NCBI GenBank assembly: GCA_018242105.1
Contig: JAFECP010000023.1
Location: 1-47,765, forward strand
Length of the DNA: 47,765 nucleotides
Direction of reading: 5' to 3'
DNA from: Pseudomonadota bacterium
GTDB lineage: Bacteria > Pseudomonadota > Alphaproteobacteria > Micropepsales > Micropepsaceae
Below the pieces are notes generated by a model. It did no database searches. It saw only the letters and a program-made list of their open reading frames with translations, and was not told the DNA's origin. The stretch's first letter is position 1. Each line of letters begins with the position of its first letter. This document shows, piece after piece, positions 16,700 through 25,515 of this stretch. The translations under genes were made by a program, and so were the position numbers.

Positions 16700-18541
16700 A
16701 TGGCACAGATCTTCTCCGACCCCAAAAGCCTGTGCGATGCGACTTTGCCTGCGCTGGGATCGCGCGTGGTTTTGGCGCTGCCGCTGGGGTTGGGCAAGGC
16801 CAACCACATTGCCAACGAGATATTCGCGCGCGCTGCCGCGGACAAAAGAATCGATCTGAAGATATTCACCGCGCTGACCCTGGAGAAGCCGCGCACGGCG
16901 AACGAATTGGAGAAGCGCTTCCTCGATCCGGTGATCGGGCGGTTGTTCGGCGGCTATCCCGAACTGACCTATGCGCAGGCGCTGCGCAGCGGCACGATGC
17001 CGGAGAATATCGAGGTCAACGAATTCTTCTTCCTCGCCGGCCGTTGGCTGAACAATCCGCACGCGCAGCAGAATTATATCTCCGCCAACTATACCCACGC
17101 GTTGCGCTATATCCTCGACATGAAGGTGAACGTCGTGGCGCAACTGGTGGCGAAGCGCGGCGGCCGCTACAGCCTGTCCAGCAACACCGACATCATGGTC
17201 GATTTGCTCAAGGCGCGCCGCGAAGGCCGTGCGGATTTCCTGTTCGTGGGGCAGGTGAGTTCAGAGATGCCGTTCATGCCAGGCGACGGCGAAATCCCCG
17301 CAGAAGAATTTCACGCCATCCTCGATGCGCCCGAATACGATTTTCCGTTGTTCGCGCCACCGAAGGAGCCGATCGGCCTGCAAGAATACGCCGCGGGCTT
17401 TCATGTGGCGCGGCTGGTGCCGGATGGCGGCACCTTGCAGATCGGCATTGGACAGGAAGGCGACGCCGCCGCGCATGCGCTGATCCTGCGTCACCGCGAG
17501 AATGCGGCATTCCGCGCAGCGATCCGCGCGCTGGCGCCGGACGAAACCGATCCTGCGTTTCTGGAGCAAACGCCTTTCGACAAGGGGCTCTATGCCTCCA
17601 CCGAAATGCTGGTGGATTCCTTTTTGGCGTTGATGGATGCGGGAGTCCTCAAGCGCGAAGTGGACGGCGTTCTTGTGCATGGCGGCTTCTTTCTGGGACC
17701 CAAGAGTTTCTATCGCCGCCTGCGGGAGATGCCGCCGGAGCAGCTTGCGAAAATCCAGATGACGGCGGTGTCCTTCACCAATCAGCTTTATGGCGACGAA
17801 GAGAAAAAGCGCGCCGCGCGGGCCGGTGCGCGCTTCGTCAACAACGCCATGATGGCCACGTTGCTGGGTGCGGCGATCTCCGACGGTCTGGAGGATGGCC
17901 GCGTGGTCAGCGGCGTCGGCGGGCAATACAATTTTGTCGAGCAGGCCTTTGCGCTACCGGATGCGCGCTCCGTCATCGTGCTCAACGCGACGCGCGAATC
18001 CGGCGGCAGGATCACATCGAATATCCGCTGGTCTTACGGGCATGAGACGATCCCGCGTCATCTGCGCGACATCGTCGTCAGCGAATACGGCGCCGCCGAT
18101 CTGCGCGGAAAGCCGGATCGGGATGTGATCGCCGCCATGCTTTCGATAGCCGATTCCCGTTTCCAGCCGGAACTGATGCGCGCCGCGAAGGATGCCGGCA
18201 AACTCCCGCGGTCTTATGAAGTTCCGGCGGCTCATCGCGATAACACACCGGAAAAAATTACGCGCTTGCTCAAGCCGATGGCGGATCGCGGATTGCTTCC
18301 GGCCTTTCCATTCGGCACGGATTTCACACCCACGGAGCAGCGTTTGCTGCCGGCGCTCAGCCTGCTGAAAAGTTCTTCACGGCCGCAACTGGCAGGGCTG
18401 GCGTTCTCCGGCCTGTTTGCAGCGGATGTGCCGGGCGGCGGCGATGCGCTGAAACGCATGGGTTTCGATAACCCCAGGACGGTTGCGGAAAGGTTTTACC
18501 GTCTTCTCCTGCGCGCCGCGCTGGCGCAGACTGCGCACTAA
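16700..18541 (+). CDS. Acetyl-CoA hydrolase/CoA-transferase family protein
   Basis: A 613-residue protein with the two-domain fold of the acetyl-CoA hydrolase/transferase family (Cat1-like class I CoA-transferases). Seen are RVVLALPLGLGKANHIANEI near the N-terminus, GGTLQIGIGQEGDAAAHAL, a conserved VSGVGGQYNFVEQAFAL, and ESGGRITSNIRWSYG with VVSEYGAADLRGKPDRDVI at the C-terminal CoA-binding part. It is longer than typical hydrolases (about 430-510), mainly in the N-terminal half. It starts a three-gene operon with a quinone oxidoreductase (41 bp later) and a metallophosphoesterase. The CoA substrate is unknown. Confidence 0.85.
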   Translation: MAQIFSDPKSLCDATLPALGSRVVLALPLGLGKANHIANEIFARAAADKRIDLKIFTALTLEKPRTANELEKRFLDPVIGRLFGGYPELTYAQALRSGTMPENIEVNEFFFLAGRWLNNPHAQQNYISANYTHALRYILDMKVNVVAQLVAKRGGRYSLSSNTDIMVDLLKARREGRADFLFVGQVSSEMPFMPGDGEIPAEEFHAILDAPEYDFPLFAPPKEPIGLQEYAAGFHVARLVPDGGTLQIGIGQEGDAAAHALILRHRENAAFRAAIRALAPDETDPAFLEQTPFDKGLYASTEMLVDSFLALMDAGVLKREVDGVLVHGGFFLGPKSFYRRLREMPPEQLAKIQMTAVSFTNQLYGDEEKKRAARAGARFVNNAMMATLLGAAISDGLEDGRVVSGVGGQYNFVEQAFALPDARSVIVLNATRESGGRITSNIRWSYGHETIPRHLRDIVVSEYGAADLRGKPDRDVIAAMLSIADSRFQPELMRAAKDAGKLPRSYEVPAAHRDNTPEKITRLLKPMADRGLLPAFPFGTDFTPTEQRLLPALSLLKSSSRPQLAGLAFSGLFAADVPGGGDALKRMGFDNPRTVAERFYRLLLRAALAQTAH

Positions 18542-18544
18542 CCG

Positions 18545-18581
18545 AAATCGCACCAAAGGAAATCGCACCAAAGGAAATCGC
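18545..18581 (+). repeat. 15-bp tandem repeat duplicating a ribosome-binding site
   Basis: AAATCGCACCAAAGG occurs twice in direct succession (18545-18559, 18560-18574), followed by a third partial copy AAATCGC (18575-18581) that runs into the ATG at 18583. Each unit carries an AAAGGA Shine-Dalgarno sequence; the second is at the normal distance from the start. Confidence 0.9.
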
Positions 18582-18582
18582 C

Positions 18583-19539
18583 ATGAAAGCCGCTGTCTAT
18601 TACGAGAACGGTCCGCCGAGCGTCCTGAAATATGAAGACGTGCCCGACGCGAAGGTCTTTCCGGGCGGCGTTCTCATCCGCGTCGAAGCCATCGCCATCG
18701 AAGGCGGCGACACGCTGAACCGCCTGGGCGGCGCATTGATGAGCAAGCCGCATGTTGTCGGCTATCAGGCGGCGGGCGAAATCGTCGAAGTGGGTGAGGG
18801 TGTCACCGGTCTGAAGGTGGGCCAGAAAGTCGTCACCACCAATGCTTATGGCTCGCATGCCGAATTGCGCGCGGTGCCGGCGCGTGTCGCATGGCCGTTG
18901 CCGCCGGGCATGGATGTGAAAGAAGGCGCGGTCGTGCCGGTGCCGTTCGGCACGGCGGACGATTGCCTGTTCGAGTTCGGGCGTCTCAAGAAGGGCGAAA
19001 CGGTGCTCATCCAGGCCGGCGCCAGCGGCGTTGGCGTCGCGGCGATCCAGCTCGCCAAGCGCGCCGGTGCGCGCGTGATCGCGACAGCATCCAGCAACGA
19101 GCGTTTGGAGAAGCTCAAGCCGCTCGGCCTGGATCATGGCATCGACTACAAAACCGAAGACGTGGTGCAGGCGGTGATGAAGATCACCGGCAGCGGCGTG
19201 GATGTGGTTGTCGATCCGGTGGGCTCGACCTTGCAGACTTCCATTGCTTGCCTTGGCTATCGCGGGCGCATTTCGCTGGTGGGACAGGCGGGGCGCGATC
19301 CGACGAAAGTGGATGTCTCCTCGCTCATGGCGGGCAACCGTTCGCTGACCGGCGTGTTCCTCGGCGCGGAGATCGCGACCGACCGCGCGCATGACAATAT
19401 CCAGCGGCTTATCAACGAGGTGGCGAAAGGTGAGCTGAAGGTCGTTATCGACAGGACCTTCCCGCTGAAGGAAGCCGCGGCGGCGCATGAATACATTGAA
19501 AGCCGCAAAGCCGTCGGCCGCGTTCTGCTCATTCCCTGA
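18583..19539 (+). CDS. Zinc-type alcohol dehydrogenase-like quinone oxidoreductase
   Basis: A 318-residue medium-chain dehydrogenase/reductase of the NADPH:quinone oxidoreductase group. It has an N-terminal GroES-like domain (VGYQAAGEIVEVGEGVTGLKVGQKV), a Rossmann fold with TVLIQAGASGVGVAAIQLAKRAGA, and a C-terminal KVVIDRTFPLKEAAAAHEYIESRKAVGRVLL. The zinc-binding residues of true alcohol dehydrogenases are absent. It lies in an operon between the CoA-transferase gene and a metallophosphoesterase gene. Confidence 0.93.
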   Translation: MKAAVYYENGPPSVLKYEDVPDAKVFPGGVLIRVEAIAIEGGDTLNRLGGALMSKPHVVGYQAAGEIVEVGEGVTGLKVGQKVVTTNAYGSHAELRAVPARVAWPLPPGMDVKEGAVVPVPFGTADDCLFEFGRLKKGETVLIQAGASGVGVAAIQLAKRAGARVIATASSNERLEKLKPLGLDHGIDYKTEDVVQAVMKITGSGVDVVVDPVGSTLQTSIACLGYRGRISLVGQAGRDPTKVDVSSLMAGNRSLTGVFLGAEIATDRAHDNIQRLINEVAKGELKVVIDRTFPLKEAAAAHEYIESRKAVGRVLLIP

Positions 19540-19549
19540 AGGAGGCGCC

Positions 19550-20788
19550 ATGCGCTGCGTCGCGTTGGCATTTGCAACGATGATTCTGGCCGCGCCCGCC
19601 GCGGCGCAGGAACAGACGCTTGCGCAATGGGTTCAGTTCGCGCCGGGCGGCGGACAAGAAGCCCGCGCCGTCACCGCGGCAGCGGCGTGCCCGTCCGTCA
19701 CAGTCGATGGCGCAGCGGTTGCCATGACGGAGCGCGCGCCGCCCAGCACCTATTTTCCCGTGCGGCTGTGCAGCCTCGTTCTTCCGGCGCATGCGAAATC
19801 CGCGACGTTGGGCGGCAAGGCGCTGCCGCTCATCACCGGAACGCCGCAACGCATCCTGGTGTTCGGCGACACCGGATGCCGCATCAAGGGGACAGCGATC
19901 CAGGATTGCAACGATCCGAAGCAATGGCCTTTCCCCGAGATCGCCGCGCAGGCCGCCAAGCTGAAACCCGATCTCGTCATCCATGTCGGCGATTATCTCT
20001 ACCGGGAATCTCCGTGTCCCGAAGGCGATAAGCGCTGTGCCGGAACGCCGTGGGGCGACAACTGGCCGGCGTGGGATGCGGATTTCTTCGCGCCGGCGTC
20101 TCCGCTATTGGCGGCGGCCCCGTGGGTGATCGTGCGCGGCAATCATGAGGATTGCGAACGCAGCGGACCGGGCTGGTTACGGCTGCTCGGTCCCGATCCG
20201 GTCAACCCCGTCGCGGGATGCACCGGACATTTGCCGCTTTATACCGTGCCGCTGGGCGATGTGAATCTGGCGGTGATGGACGATGCCGATGCGCCGGACA
20301 CCACCGTCGACAGCGACCTGCGCACCGAATACGAGGCCGACTTCACGGCGCTCTCGAAGAGTAAGACACCGCTTTGGCTGGTGGCGCATCGCCCGATCTG
20401 GGGGGCGGTGACGCTATTTGGCCTGAGTGTGGGCGGCAATCGCACCTTGATCGCCGCGCTGAGCAATCAAAGCTGGCTTGCCAGCACCTCGCTGATGCTG
20501 GGTGGTCACATCCACACATTCGAGGCGCTGAACTACGACAACAAGCTGTTGCCGCCGCAGATCATCGCGGGCTTCGGCGGTGATGCGCTGGATGCGGCGC
20601 CGGCCGATCTTTCCGGCGTCAATCTCAGCGGCACGCGCGTGAAGAGCGGCTTGTCCATCGGCGGCTTCGGCTTCCTGCTCATGACGCATGAGCATGGCGG
20701 CTGGCGCATCGACGTGCACCGAATGAACGGCGCGATAGAAAAGGTCTGCCGCTTCGCCAACCGCCGGCTGGATTGCCCGAAGGCGTAG
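19550..20788 (+). CDS. Secreted metallophosphoesterase
   Basis: A 412-residue calcineurin-like phosphoesterase with a cleavable signal peptide (residues 1-20, ending APAAAQ). The dimetal motifs are present in order: GDTG (106-109), GDYLY (147-151), GNHED (197-201), AHRPIW and GGHIHTFE. Acting in the periplasm, it could release phosphate from nucleotides or other monoesters. GGAGG at 19541-19545 sets the start. It is the last gene of its operon; its stop lies 1 bp from that of the convergent oxidoreductase gene. Confidence 0.93.
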   Translation: MRCVALAFATMILAAPAAAQEQTLAQWVQFAPGGGQEARAVTAAAACPSVTVDGAAVAMTERAPPSTYFPVRLCSLVLPAHAKSATLGGKALPLITGTPQRILVFGDTGCRIKGTAIQDCNDPKQWPFPEIAAQAAKLKPDLVIHVGDYLYRESPCPEGDKRCAGTPWGDNWPAWDADFFAPASPLLAAAPWVIVRGNHEDCERSGPGWLRLLGPDPVNPVAGCTGHLPLYTVPLGDVNLAVMDDADAPDTTVDSDLRTEYEADFTALSKSKTPLWLVAHRPIWGAVTLFGLSVGGNRTLIAALSNQSWLASTSLMLGGHIHTFEALNYDNKLLPPQIIAGFGGDALDAAPADLSGVNLSGTRVKSGLSIGGFGFLLMTHEHGGWRIDVHRMNGAIEKVCRFANRRLDCPKA

Positions 20789-20789
20789 C

Positions 20790-21788
20790 TCAGTACGACA
20801 CGCAGATCTTGCCGAAATGCCCCGCCGCCTGCATGGCGCGCAGCGCATCAGGCACCCGATCGAACGCAAAGGTCCGGTCGATTACGGGCTTGAGCTTCCA
20901 GCCGCCGATGGCTTTGTTCATGCCGGCGAATTGTTCGCGGCTGCCGACGGAAATGCCGATCATCCTGGCGTTCTTCCCGAACAGCGCGGGAATGAAGATG
21001 TTGTTGGTGAAGCCGCCCAGGACGCCGATCACCACGATGCTGCCGCCGACGCGCACCGCTTCCAGAGATTTGCCCAGCGTGTTCTCCCCGCCGACTTCCA
21101 CGATGACATCCGCGCCGCGGCCATTGGTGAGCTCCAGCGCCTTCTTTCCCCATTCCGGCGTCGTCTTGTAGTTGATGAGATAATCGGCGCCGAGTTTCTT
21201 CGCGCGTTCCAATTTCTCGTCGCTGCTCGATGTCGCGATCACTTTCGCGCCAATAGCCTTGGCGAATTGCAGCGCGAAGATGGAAACCCCGCCGGTGCCT
21301 TGCACAAGAACGGTGCTCTTCGCATCGATGGGCGCTTCGACGGCAATCGCGCGCCATGCCGTGAGCCCTGCGCAAGGCAGTGTCGCGGCTTCCTCAAATG
21401 ACAGATGATCGGGAACGGCGATCACGCCCTCCGCATCCAGCAGCATCTTCTCCTGCAGCACACCCGGCACCGATCCGCCAAGCGCGAGGTTGCGCGCTTC
21501 CGCCGTTATCGGCCCGCCGATCCAGCTTTGGAAGAAAGTCGGGCAGACGCGATCACCTGCCTTCACGCGGGTGACGCCGCTGCCGATGGCTTCGACGACG
21601 CCCGCGCCGTCGGAGAACGGGATCAAAGGCAACGGCGTGCCGCCCATGGTGACATGCAACAGGTCGCGATAGTTCAGCGAGGCGGCTTTCATCGCCACGG
21701 CGATCTGCCCCGGCCCTGGTTTGGGCGCAGGTTTTTCGACGAGCTTCAGATTGTCGATCCCGACGGCGTTCAGTTCCCAGACCCGCAT
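20790..21788 (-). CDS. Zinc-binding-dehydrogenase family NAD(P)-dependent oxidoreductase
   Basis: A 332-residue medium-chain oxidoreductase, distinct from the one at 18583. The GroES-like domain has LNYRDLLHVTMGG and IPFSDGAGVVEAIGSGVTRVKAGDRV; the cofactor domain has VLVQGTGGVSIFALQFAKAIGAKVIATSSSDEKLERAKKLGAD. It resembles enoyl reductase/quinone reductase-type members of COG0604. The ATG at 21788 has AGGTG just upstream. The open frame continues far upstream to 23672, but that part is antisense to an ABC-F gene and is not coding. Confidence 0.92.
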   Translation of the reverse strand: MRVWELNAVGIDNLKLVEKPAPKPGPGQIAVAMKAASLNYRDLLHVTMGGTPLPLIPFSDGAGVVEAIGSGVTRVKAGDRVCPTFFQSWIGGPITAEARNLALGGSVPGVLQEKMLLDAEGVIAVPDHLSFEEAATLPCAGLTAWRAIAVEAPIDAKSTVLVQGTGGVSIFALQFAKAIGAKVIATSSSDEKLERAKKLGADYLINYKTTPEWGKKALELTNGRGADVIVEVGGENTLGKSLEAVRVGGSIVVIGVLGGFTNNIFIPALFGKNARMIGISVGSREQFAGMNKAIGGWKLKPVIDRTFAFDRVPDALRAMQAAGHFGKICVSY

Positions 21789-21875
21789 GTGGCACCTGTC
21801 TTTTCCGGCGCGCGGACCATAGCGCTTGACGCAACGGAGTGTGCAATAGTGGAAAGGCCGAAATCGGAGCGGGGC

Positions 21876-22481
21876 ATGACCGGCGAAATCTTTGACGCGG
21901 CAAACCAGAGCGCGGTGTGGGCGGTCATTCTGGGCGCAGTGCTGGCCACCGCGGGCGGTTTCGTGGCGACGCAGATGGAACGCTATGTCGAACATCGCCG
22001 CCGCGAGCGCAATGCGGCGCTGTTCTTCGGCGAATTGCTGACAACGCTTCAGATCATTCTCTATCACGCGCACAACACGCATGGACGCGGCGACCCGTTC
22101 GGGCCGATCACAATTCGGATGCTCAAATCCGCGCGCAAGGAGATCGACATCTACGACCGCAATCGCGAGACGCTGTTCGATCTGCATCACGGCGATCTGC
22201 GCGCGCGAATCCAGAATCTCATCATCCGCATCACCATGCCATTGGAGGGAATCTTCGATACCACCGACGAGATTCTGCGCTGTCAGGATGCGGTGCGCGA
22301 TGCCGGCGCCATCCCGCGTCCCGATCTTGAAGGCCGCGTCGTATCGCTGAAGCAGCAGCGCGACACGGGCTATGAATTCATCATGGAAACGGCGGAGGAC
22401 CTGCCCAGGATCGTCCGCGATCTGGAGCCTCTGGCGCACCACAGTTTCCGCAAGCTCGATGAGATCGGGCGCAGCCTTTGA
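21876..22481 (+). CDS. Hypothetical single-pass membrane protein
   Basis: A 201-residue protein I do not recognise. One N-terminal membrane helix (about residues 12-32, VWAVILGAVLATAGGFVATQM) is followed by a basic stretch (EHRRRERN), so the rest is probably cytoplasmic. The rest is predicted helical and charged. It is 42 bp ahead of the ABC-F gene and may be co-transcribed with it. The start at 21876 follows GGAGCGGGGC. Confidence 0.7.
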   Translation: MTGEIFDAANQSAVWAVILGAVLATAGGFVATQMERYVEHRRRERNAALFFGELLTTLQIILYHAHNTHGRGDPFGPITIRMLKSARKEIDIYDRNRETLFDLHHGDLRARIQNLIIRITMPLEGIFDTTDEILRCQDAVRDAGAIPRPDLEGRVVSLKQQRDTGYEFIMETAEDLPRIVRDLEPLAHHSFRKLDEIGRSL

Positions 22482-22523
22482 CCGGTTGCCCGCGCGCGGC
22501 GGCTGACATAAGAACCGGCCCCG

Positions 22524-24326
22524 ATGGCCGCCCCGCTTCTGACCCTGCAAAACATCCAGCTCCGCTTCGGCAACACGCAGTTGCTGGACGGCGCGGAGCT
22601 TTCGGTCAGCGCGGGCGAGCGGCTTTGCCTTGTGGGACGCAACGGTTCGGGCAAATCCACCTTGCTCAAGATCGCGGCCGGGCTGATCGAGCCCGATAGC
22701 GGCGCGCGCTTCGCGCAACCGGGCGCGGTGATCCGTTATCTGCCGCAGGAGCCGAATCTGGCGGGCTTCGCCACCACGCGCGATTATGTCGAAGCGGGAT
22801 TGGGCGAGGGATATGACTCCAACCGCACTTATTATCTGCTCGGCAAGCTGGGCCTGACAGGCGCCGAAGACCCTGCGCATCTGTCCGGCGGCGAAGCGCG
22901 GCGCACGGCGCTGGCGCGCGCCCTGGCGCCGGAGCCGGATATTCTTTTGCTGGATGAGCCGACCAATCATCTGGATCTGCCCGCCATTGAATGGCTGGAA
23001 GGCGAATTGCAGGCGCAACGTGGCGCACTGGTGCTCATCAGCCATGACCGCCGCTTCCTCGAAGATCTGTCGCGCGCGACGGTGTGGCTGGATCGCGGCG
23101 AAACGCGGCGGCTGGAACGCAGCTTCGCGCATTTCGAGAACTGGCGCGATGACGTGCTGGAGCAGGAAGAGATCGAACGTCACAAGCTCGACCGCAAGAT
23201 CGCGATGGAAGAGGACTGGGTGCGCTATGGCGTGAGCGGGCGGCGCAAGCGCAACGTCAAGCGCATGGCCGACCTGCGCGCGCTGCGCCAGGGCCGCCGC
23301 GAGCAGTTGCGCGTCGCGGGGCAGGTGAACCTCACCGTCAGCGAAGCCGAAGGCGGCGGCACGCGGGTTATCGACGCGAAAGGCATTTCCAAATCCTTCG
23401 GCGAGCGGCTGATCGTCGGAAATTTCTCCGTGCGCATCCATCGCGGCAATCGCGTGGGCGTGGTCGGCGCGAACGGCGCGGGTAAGACAACCTTGCTCAA
23501 CATGCTCACCGGCAAATTGAAGCCGGATACCGGCAATGTGAAGATCGGCACCAATGTCGTGATGGCGGCGCTGGATCAGAACCGCGTGACCTTGGAACCG
23601 GAAACGATGGTCAGCGCCGTCTTGACCGGCGGATCGGGCGACACCGTATTTGTCGGCGGCGAGCCGCGCCATGTGACGAGCTATCTGAAGGATTTTCTCT
23701 TCACGCCCGCGCAGGCGCGTTCGCCGGTGAAGGTGCTATCGGGCGGCGAGCGCGCGCGGCTGTTGCTGGCGCGTGTGCTGGCAGCGCCGTCGAACCTTTT
23801 GGTGCTGGACGAGCCGACCAACGATCTCGACCTGGAAACGCTCGATCTGCTGGAAGAGATGATCGCGAACTATCCCGGCACGGTCTTGGTGGTCAGCCAT
23901 GACCGCGATTTTCTGGATCGCGTTGCAACCAGCGTGCTGATGGCCGAAGGCGAAGGCCGTTTCACCGAATATGCCGGCGGCTATACGGATATGGTCGCGC
24001 AGCGCGGCGAAGGCGTGGAAGCGCGGCAGGTTTCCAAACCGAAAACGGAAAAGTCCGCGCCGAAGCCGCGCGTCAAATCCGATGCGCCCGCGAAGATGAC
24101 CTTCAAGGACAAGCACGCGCTGGAAACCTTGCCCGCGCGCATGACGGCGCTGGAAAAAGAAATCGGCGCGCTGCACGACGTGTTGGCTGACAGCGCGCTC
24201 TATTCGCGCGATCCCAAGAAGTTCGCGGATGCGTCGGCCAAGCTGGAAAAGGCGCAGGCCGAGTTGTCGGCCTCGGAGGAACGTTGGCTGGAACTGGAAA
24301 TGCTGCGGGAAGAATTGGAGAAGTAG
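22524..24326 (+). CDS. uup: ABC-F family ATPase (Uup-like)
   Basis: A 600-residue soluble ABC-F protein with two ATPase domains and no membrane part. Domain 1 has Walker A GRNGSGKS (38-45), signature LSGGEARR and Walker B ILLLDEPTNHLD; domain 2 has GANGAGKTT, LSGGERARL and LVLDEPTNDLD. The linker between them is short and basic. The C-terminal tail, rich in Lys, Pro and Glu, ends in a coiled coil (about 520-600), which is the feature that separates Uup from other ABC-F proteins. Such proteins act on ribosomes or branched DNA. Confidence 0.93.
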   Translation: MAAPLLTLQNIQLRFGNTQLLDGAELSVSAGERLCLVGRNGSGKSTLLKIAAGLIEPDSGARFAQPGAVIRYLPQEPNLAGFATTRDYVEAGLGEGYDSNRTYYLLGKLGLTGAEDPAHLSGGEARRTALARALAPEPDILLLDEPTNHLDLPAIEWLEGELQAQRGALVLISHDRRFLEDLSRATVWLDRGETRRLERSFAHFENWRDDVLEQEEIERHKLDRKIAMEEDWVRYGVSGRRKRNVKRMADLRALRQGRREQLRVAGQVNLTVSEAEGGGTRVIDAKGISKSFGERLIVGNFSVRIHRGNRVGVVGANGAGKTTLLNMLTGKLKPDTGNVKIGTNVVMAALDQNRVTLEPETMVSAVLTGGSGDTVFVGGEPRHVTSYLKDFLFTPAQARSPVKVLSGGERARLLLARVLAAPSNLLVLDEPTNDLDLETLDLLEEMIANYPGTVLVVSHDRDFLDRVATSVLMAEGEGRFTEYAGGYTDMVAQRGEGVEARQVSKPKTEKSAPKPRVKSDAPAKMTFKDKHALETLPARMTALEKEIGALHDVLADSALYSRDPKKFADASAKLEKAQAELSASEERWLELEMLREELEK

Positions 24327-24353
24327 TTTCTCGCTTCTCTCTCCACACCTAGC

Positions 24354-24489
24354 TTGTCATGGCCCGCCGGAGTGCGGGCCACCCAGTTGAAATCTGCACA
24401 ACTGGTGAATGATAAGACGCCCGGCGCTTTTCCTTTTAAGTTCGTGAAGACGTCACCTGGGTGGCCCGCACTCCGGCGGGCCATGACAA
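24354..24489. repeat. Perfect 33-bp inverted repeat pair (REP/MITE-like element)
   Basis: The left arm (24354-24386) and right arm (24457-24489) are exact reverse complements over 33 bp, separated by 70 bp. Each arm holds its own hairpin, GGCCCGC / GCGGGCC with a 6-nt loop. A further inverted repeat, CCAGTTG / CAACTGG, overlaps the inner edge of the left arm. This is the layout of a REP doublet; similar GTCATGGCCCG... repeats are common between genes in alphaproteobacteria (from memory). As RNA it would form a very stable structure and may terminate transcription for the two convergent neighbours. Confidence 0.9.
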
Positions 24490-24506
24490 CGGTGGGTTGA
24501 CTTAAA

Positions 24507-25514
24507 CTAAGCGGCCAACTTCAAAGCGTCGCCCAACCACAACTCGGTCAGCGCAGCTTCCACCTCTTTCGCGCTCGTCATCTGGCACAGGCGCGCCCGC
24601 GCGGCGCGGCGGTCTTCGGCGCTGTCCGGACGCGGCGCTTTCTCGATGTACCAGCCCAGATGCTTGCGGAAGATTTTAAGGCCGTGTTTTTCGCCGTAGA
24701 AATCCAAACTGTCGCGCAGATGATCGAGCGCGATGGCAAGGCGGTCTTCCAACAAGGGCTCTTCCATCGCGCCGCCATCGAGCGCGCGTTCGATGGAAGA
24801 TGCGATCCAGGGCCTTCCATAGGCCCCGCGTCCGATCATGACCGCATCCGCGTTGGATCGTGCCAGTGCATCGCGCGCAGTTTGCGCGTCCACGATATCG
24901 CCATTGACGATCACGGGAACGGACACGGCTGCTTTCACATCCGCCACCGCGCGCCAGTCGGCGATGCCTTTGTAGAACTGGCAGCGCGTGCGTCCGTGCA
25001 CCGTGATCGCTTTCACGCCTGCGCGCTCGGCCAGCGCGGCGATCTCCGGTGCGTTGCGGCTGCTATCGTCCCAGCCGAGCCGCATTTTCAACGTGACCGG
25101 CCGCGACGTGCCGTTCACCGCCGCCTCGATCAAGCGGAGCGCCAATTCCGGTTCGCGCATCAACGCCGAACCGGATAACACGCCCGTCACTTCTTTGGCG
25201 GGGCAGCCCATGTTGAAGTCGATGATGTCAGCCCCGGCTTGCTCCGCAAGCTTCGCGCCTGCTGCGATCCAGTGCGCCTCGCGCCCAACAAGTTGAATCA
25301 CCATCAGCGGCAAGCCATCGCCTACCGCGGCGCGGCGCACGACATCGGGCCGTCCGCGCGCGAAAGCATCGCAGGCGACCATCTCCGTCGCGACGTAAGC
25401 GGCGCCTTGTTGGGACGCTGCCCGCCGGAACGGAAGATCGGAGACGCCCGTCATCGGCGCGGTCAGAACGCGGCCGGGGATATGCACGCCGCCGATGTCG
25501 AGGCCGCGGTTCAT
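24507..25514 (-). CDS. dusB: tRNA dihydrouridine synthase B
   Basis: A 335-residue flavoenzyme that reduces uridine in the tRNA D-loop. It has a TIM barrel with LTAPMTGVSDLPFRR near the N-terminus, the catalytic cysteine Cys104 in FNMGCPAKEVTG, KMRLGWDD, the FMN-binding TVHGRTRCQFYKG, VNGDIVD and MIGRGAYGRPW. The C-terminal helical domain has LGWYIEKAPR. It belongs to the DusB/NifR3 group. In many alphaproteobacteria it heads the ntrBC region; here it is the second gene after an FKBP lipoprotein gene, with 1 bp between them. Confidence 0.94.
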   Translation of the reverse strand: MNRGLDIGGVHIPGRVLTAPMTGVSDLPFRRAASQQGAAYVATEMVACDAFARGRPDVVRRAAVGDGLPLMVIQLVGREAHWIAAGAKLAEQAGADIIDFNMGCPAKEVTGVLSGSALMREPELALRLIEAAVNGTSRPVTLKMRLGWDDSSRNAPEIAALAERAGVKAITVHGRTRCQFYKGIADWRAVADVKAAVSVPVIVNGDIVDAQTARDALARSNADAVMIGRGAYGRPWIASSIERALDGGAMEEPLLEDRLAIALDHLRDSLDFYGEKHGLKIFRKHLGWYIEKAPRPDSAEDRRAARARLCQMTSAKEVEAALTELWLGDALKLAA

Positions 25515-25515
25515 T

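Noticed and set aside
21789-23672. Long minus-strand open frame extending the oxidoreductase to 960 residues
   Set aside because: It is antisense to the ABC-F gene and the membrane-protein gene, has no domain, is rich in His/Arg/Gln as typical of shadow frames, and a good start with a ribosome-binding site exists at 21788.
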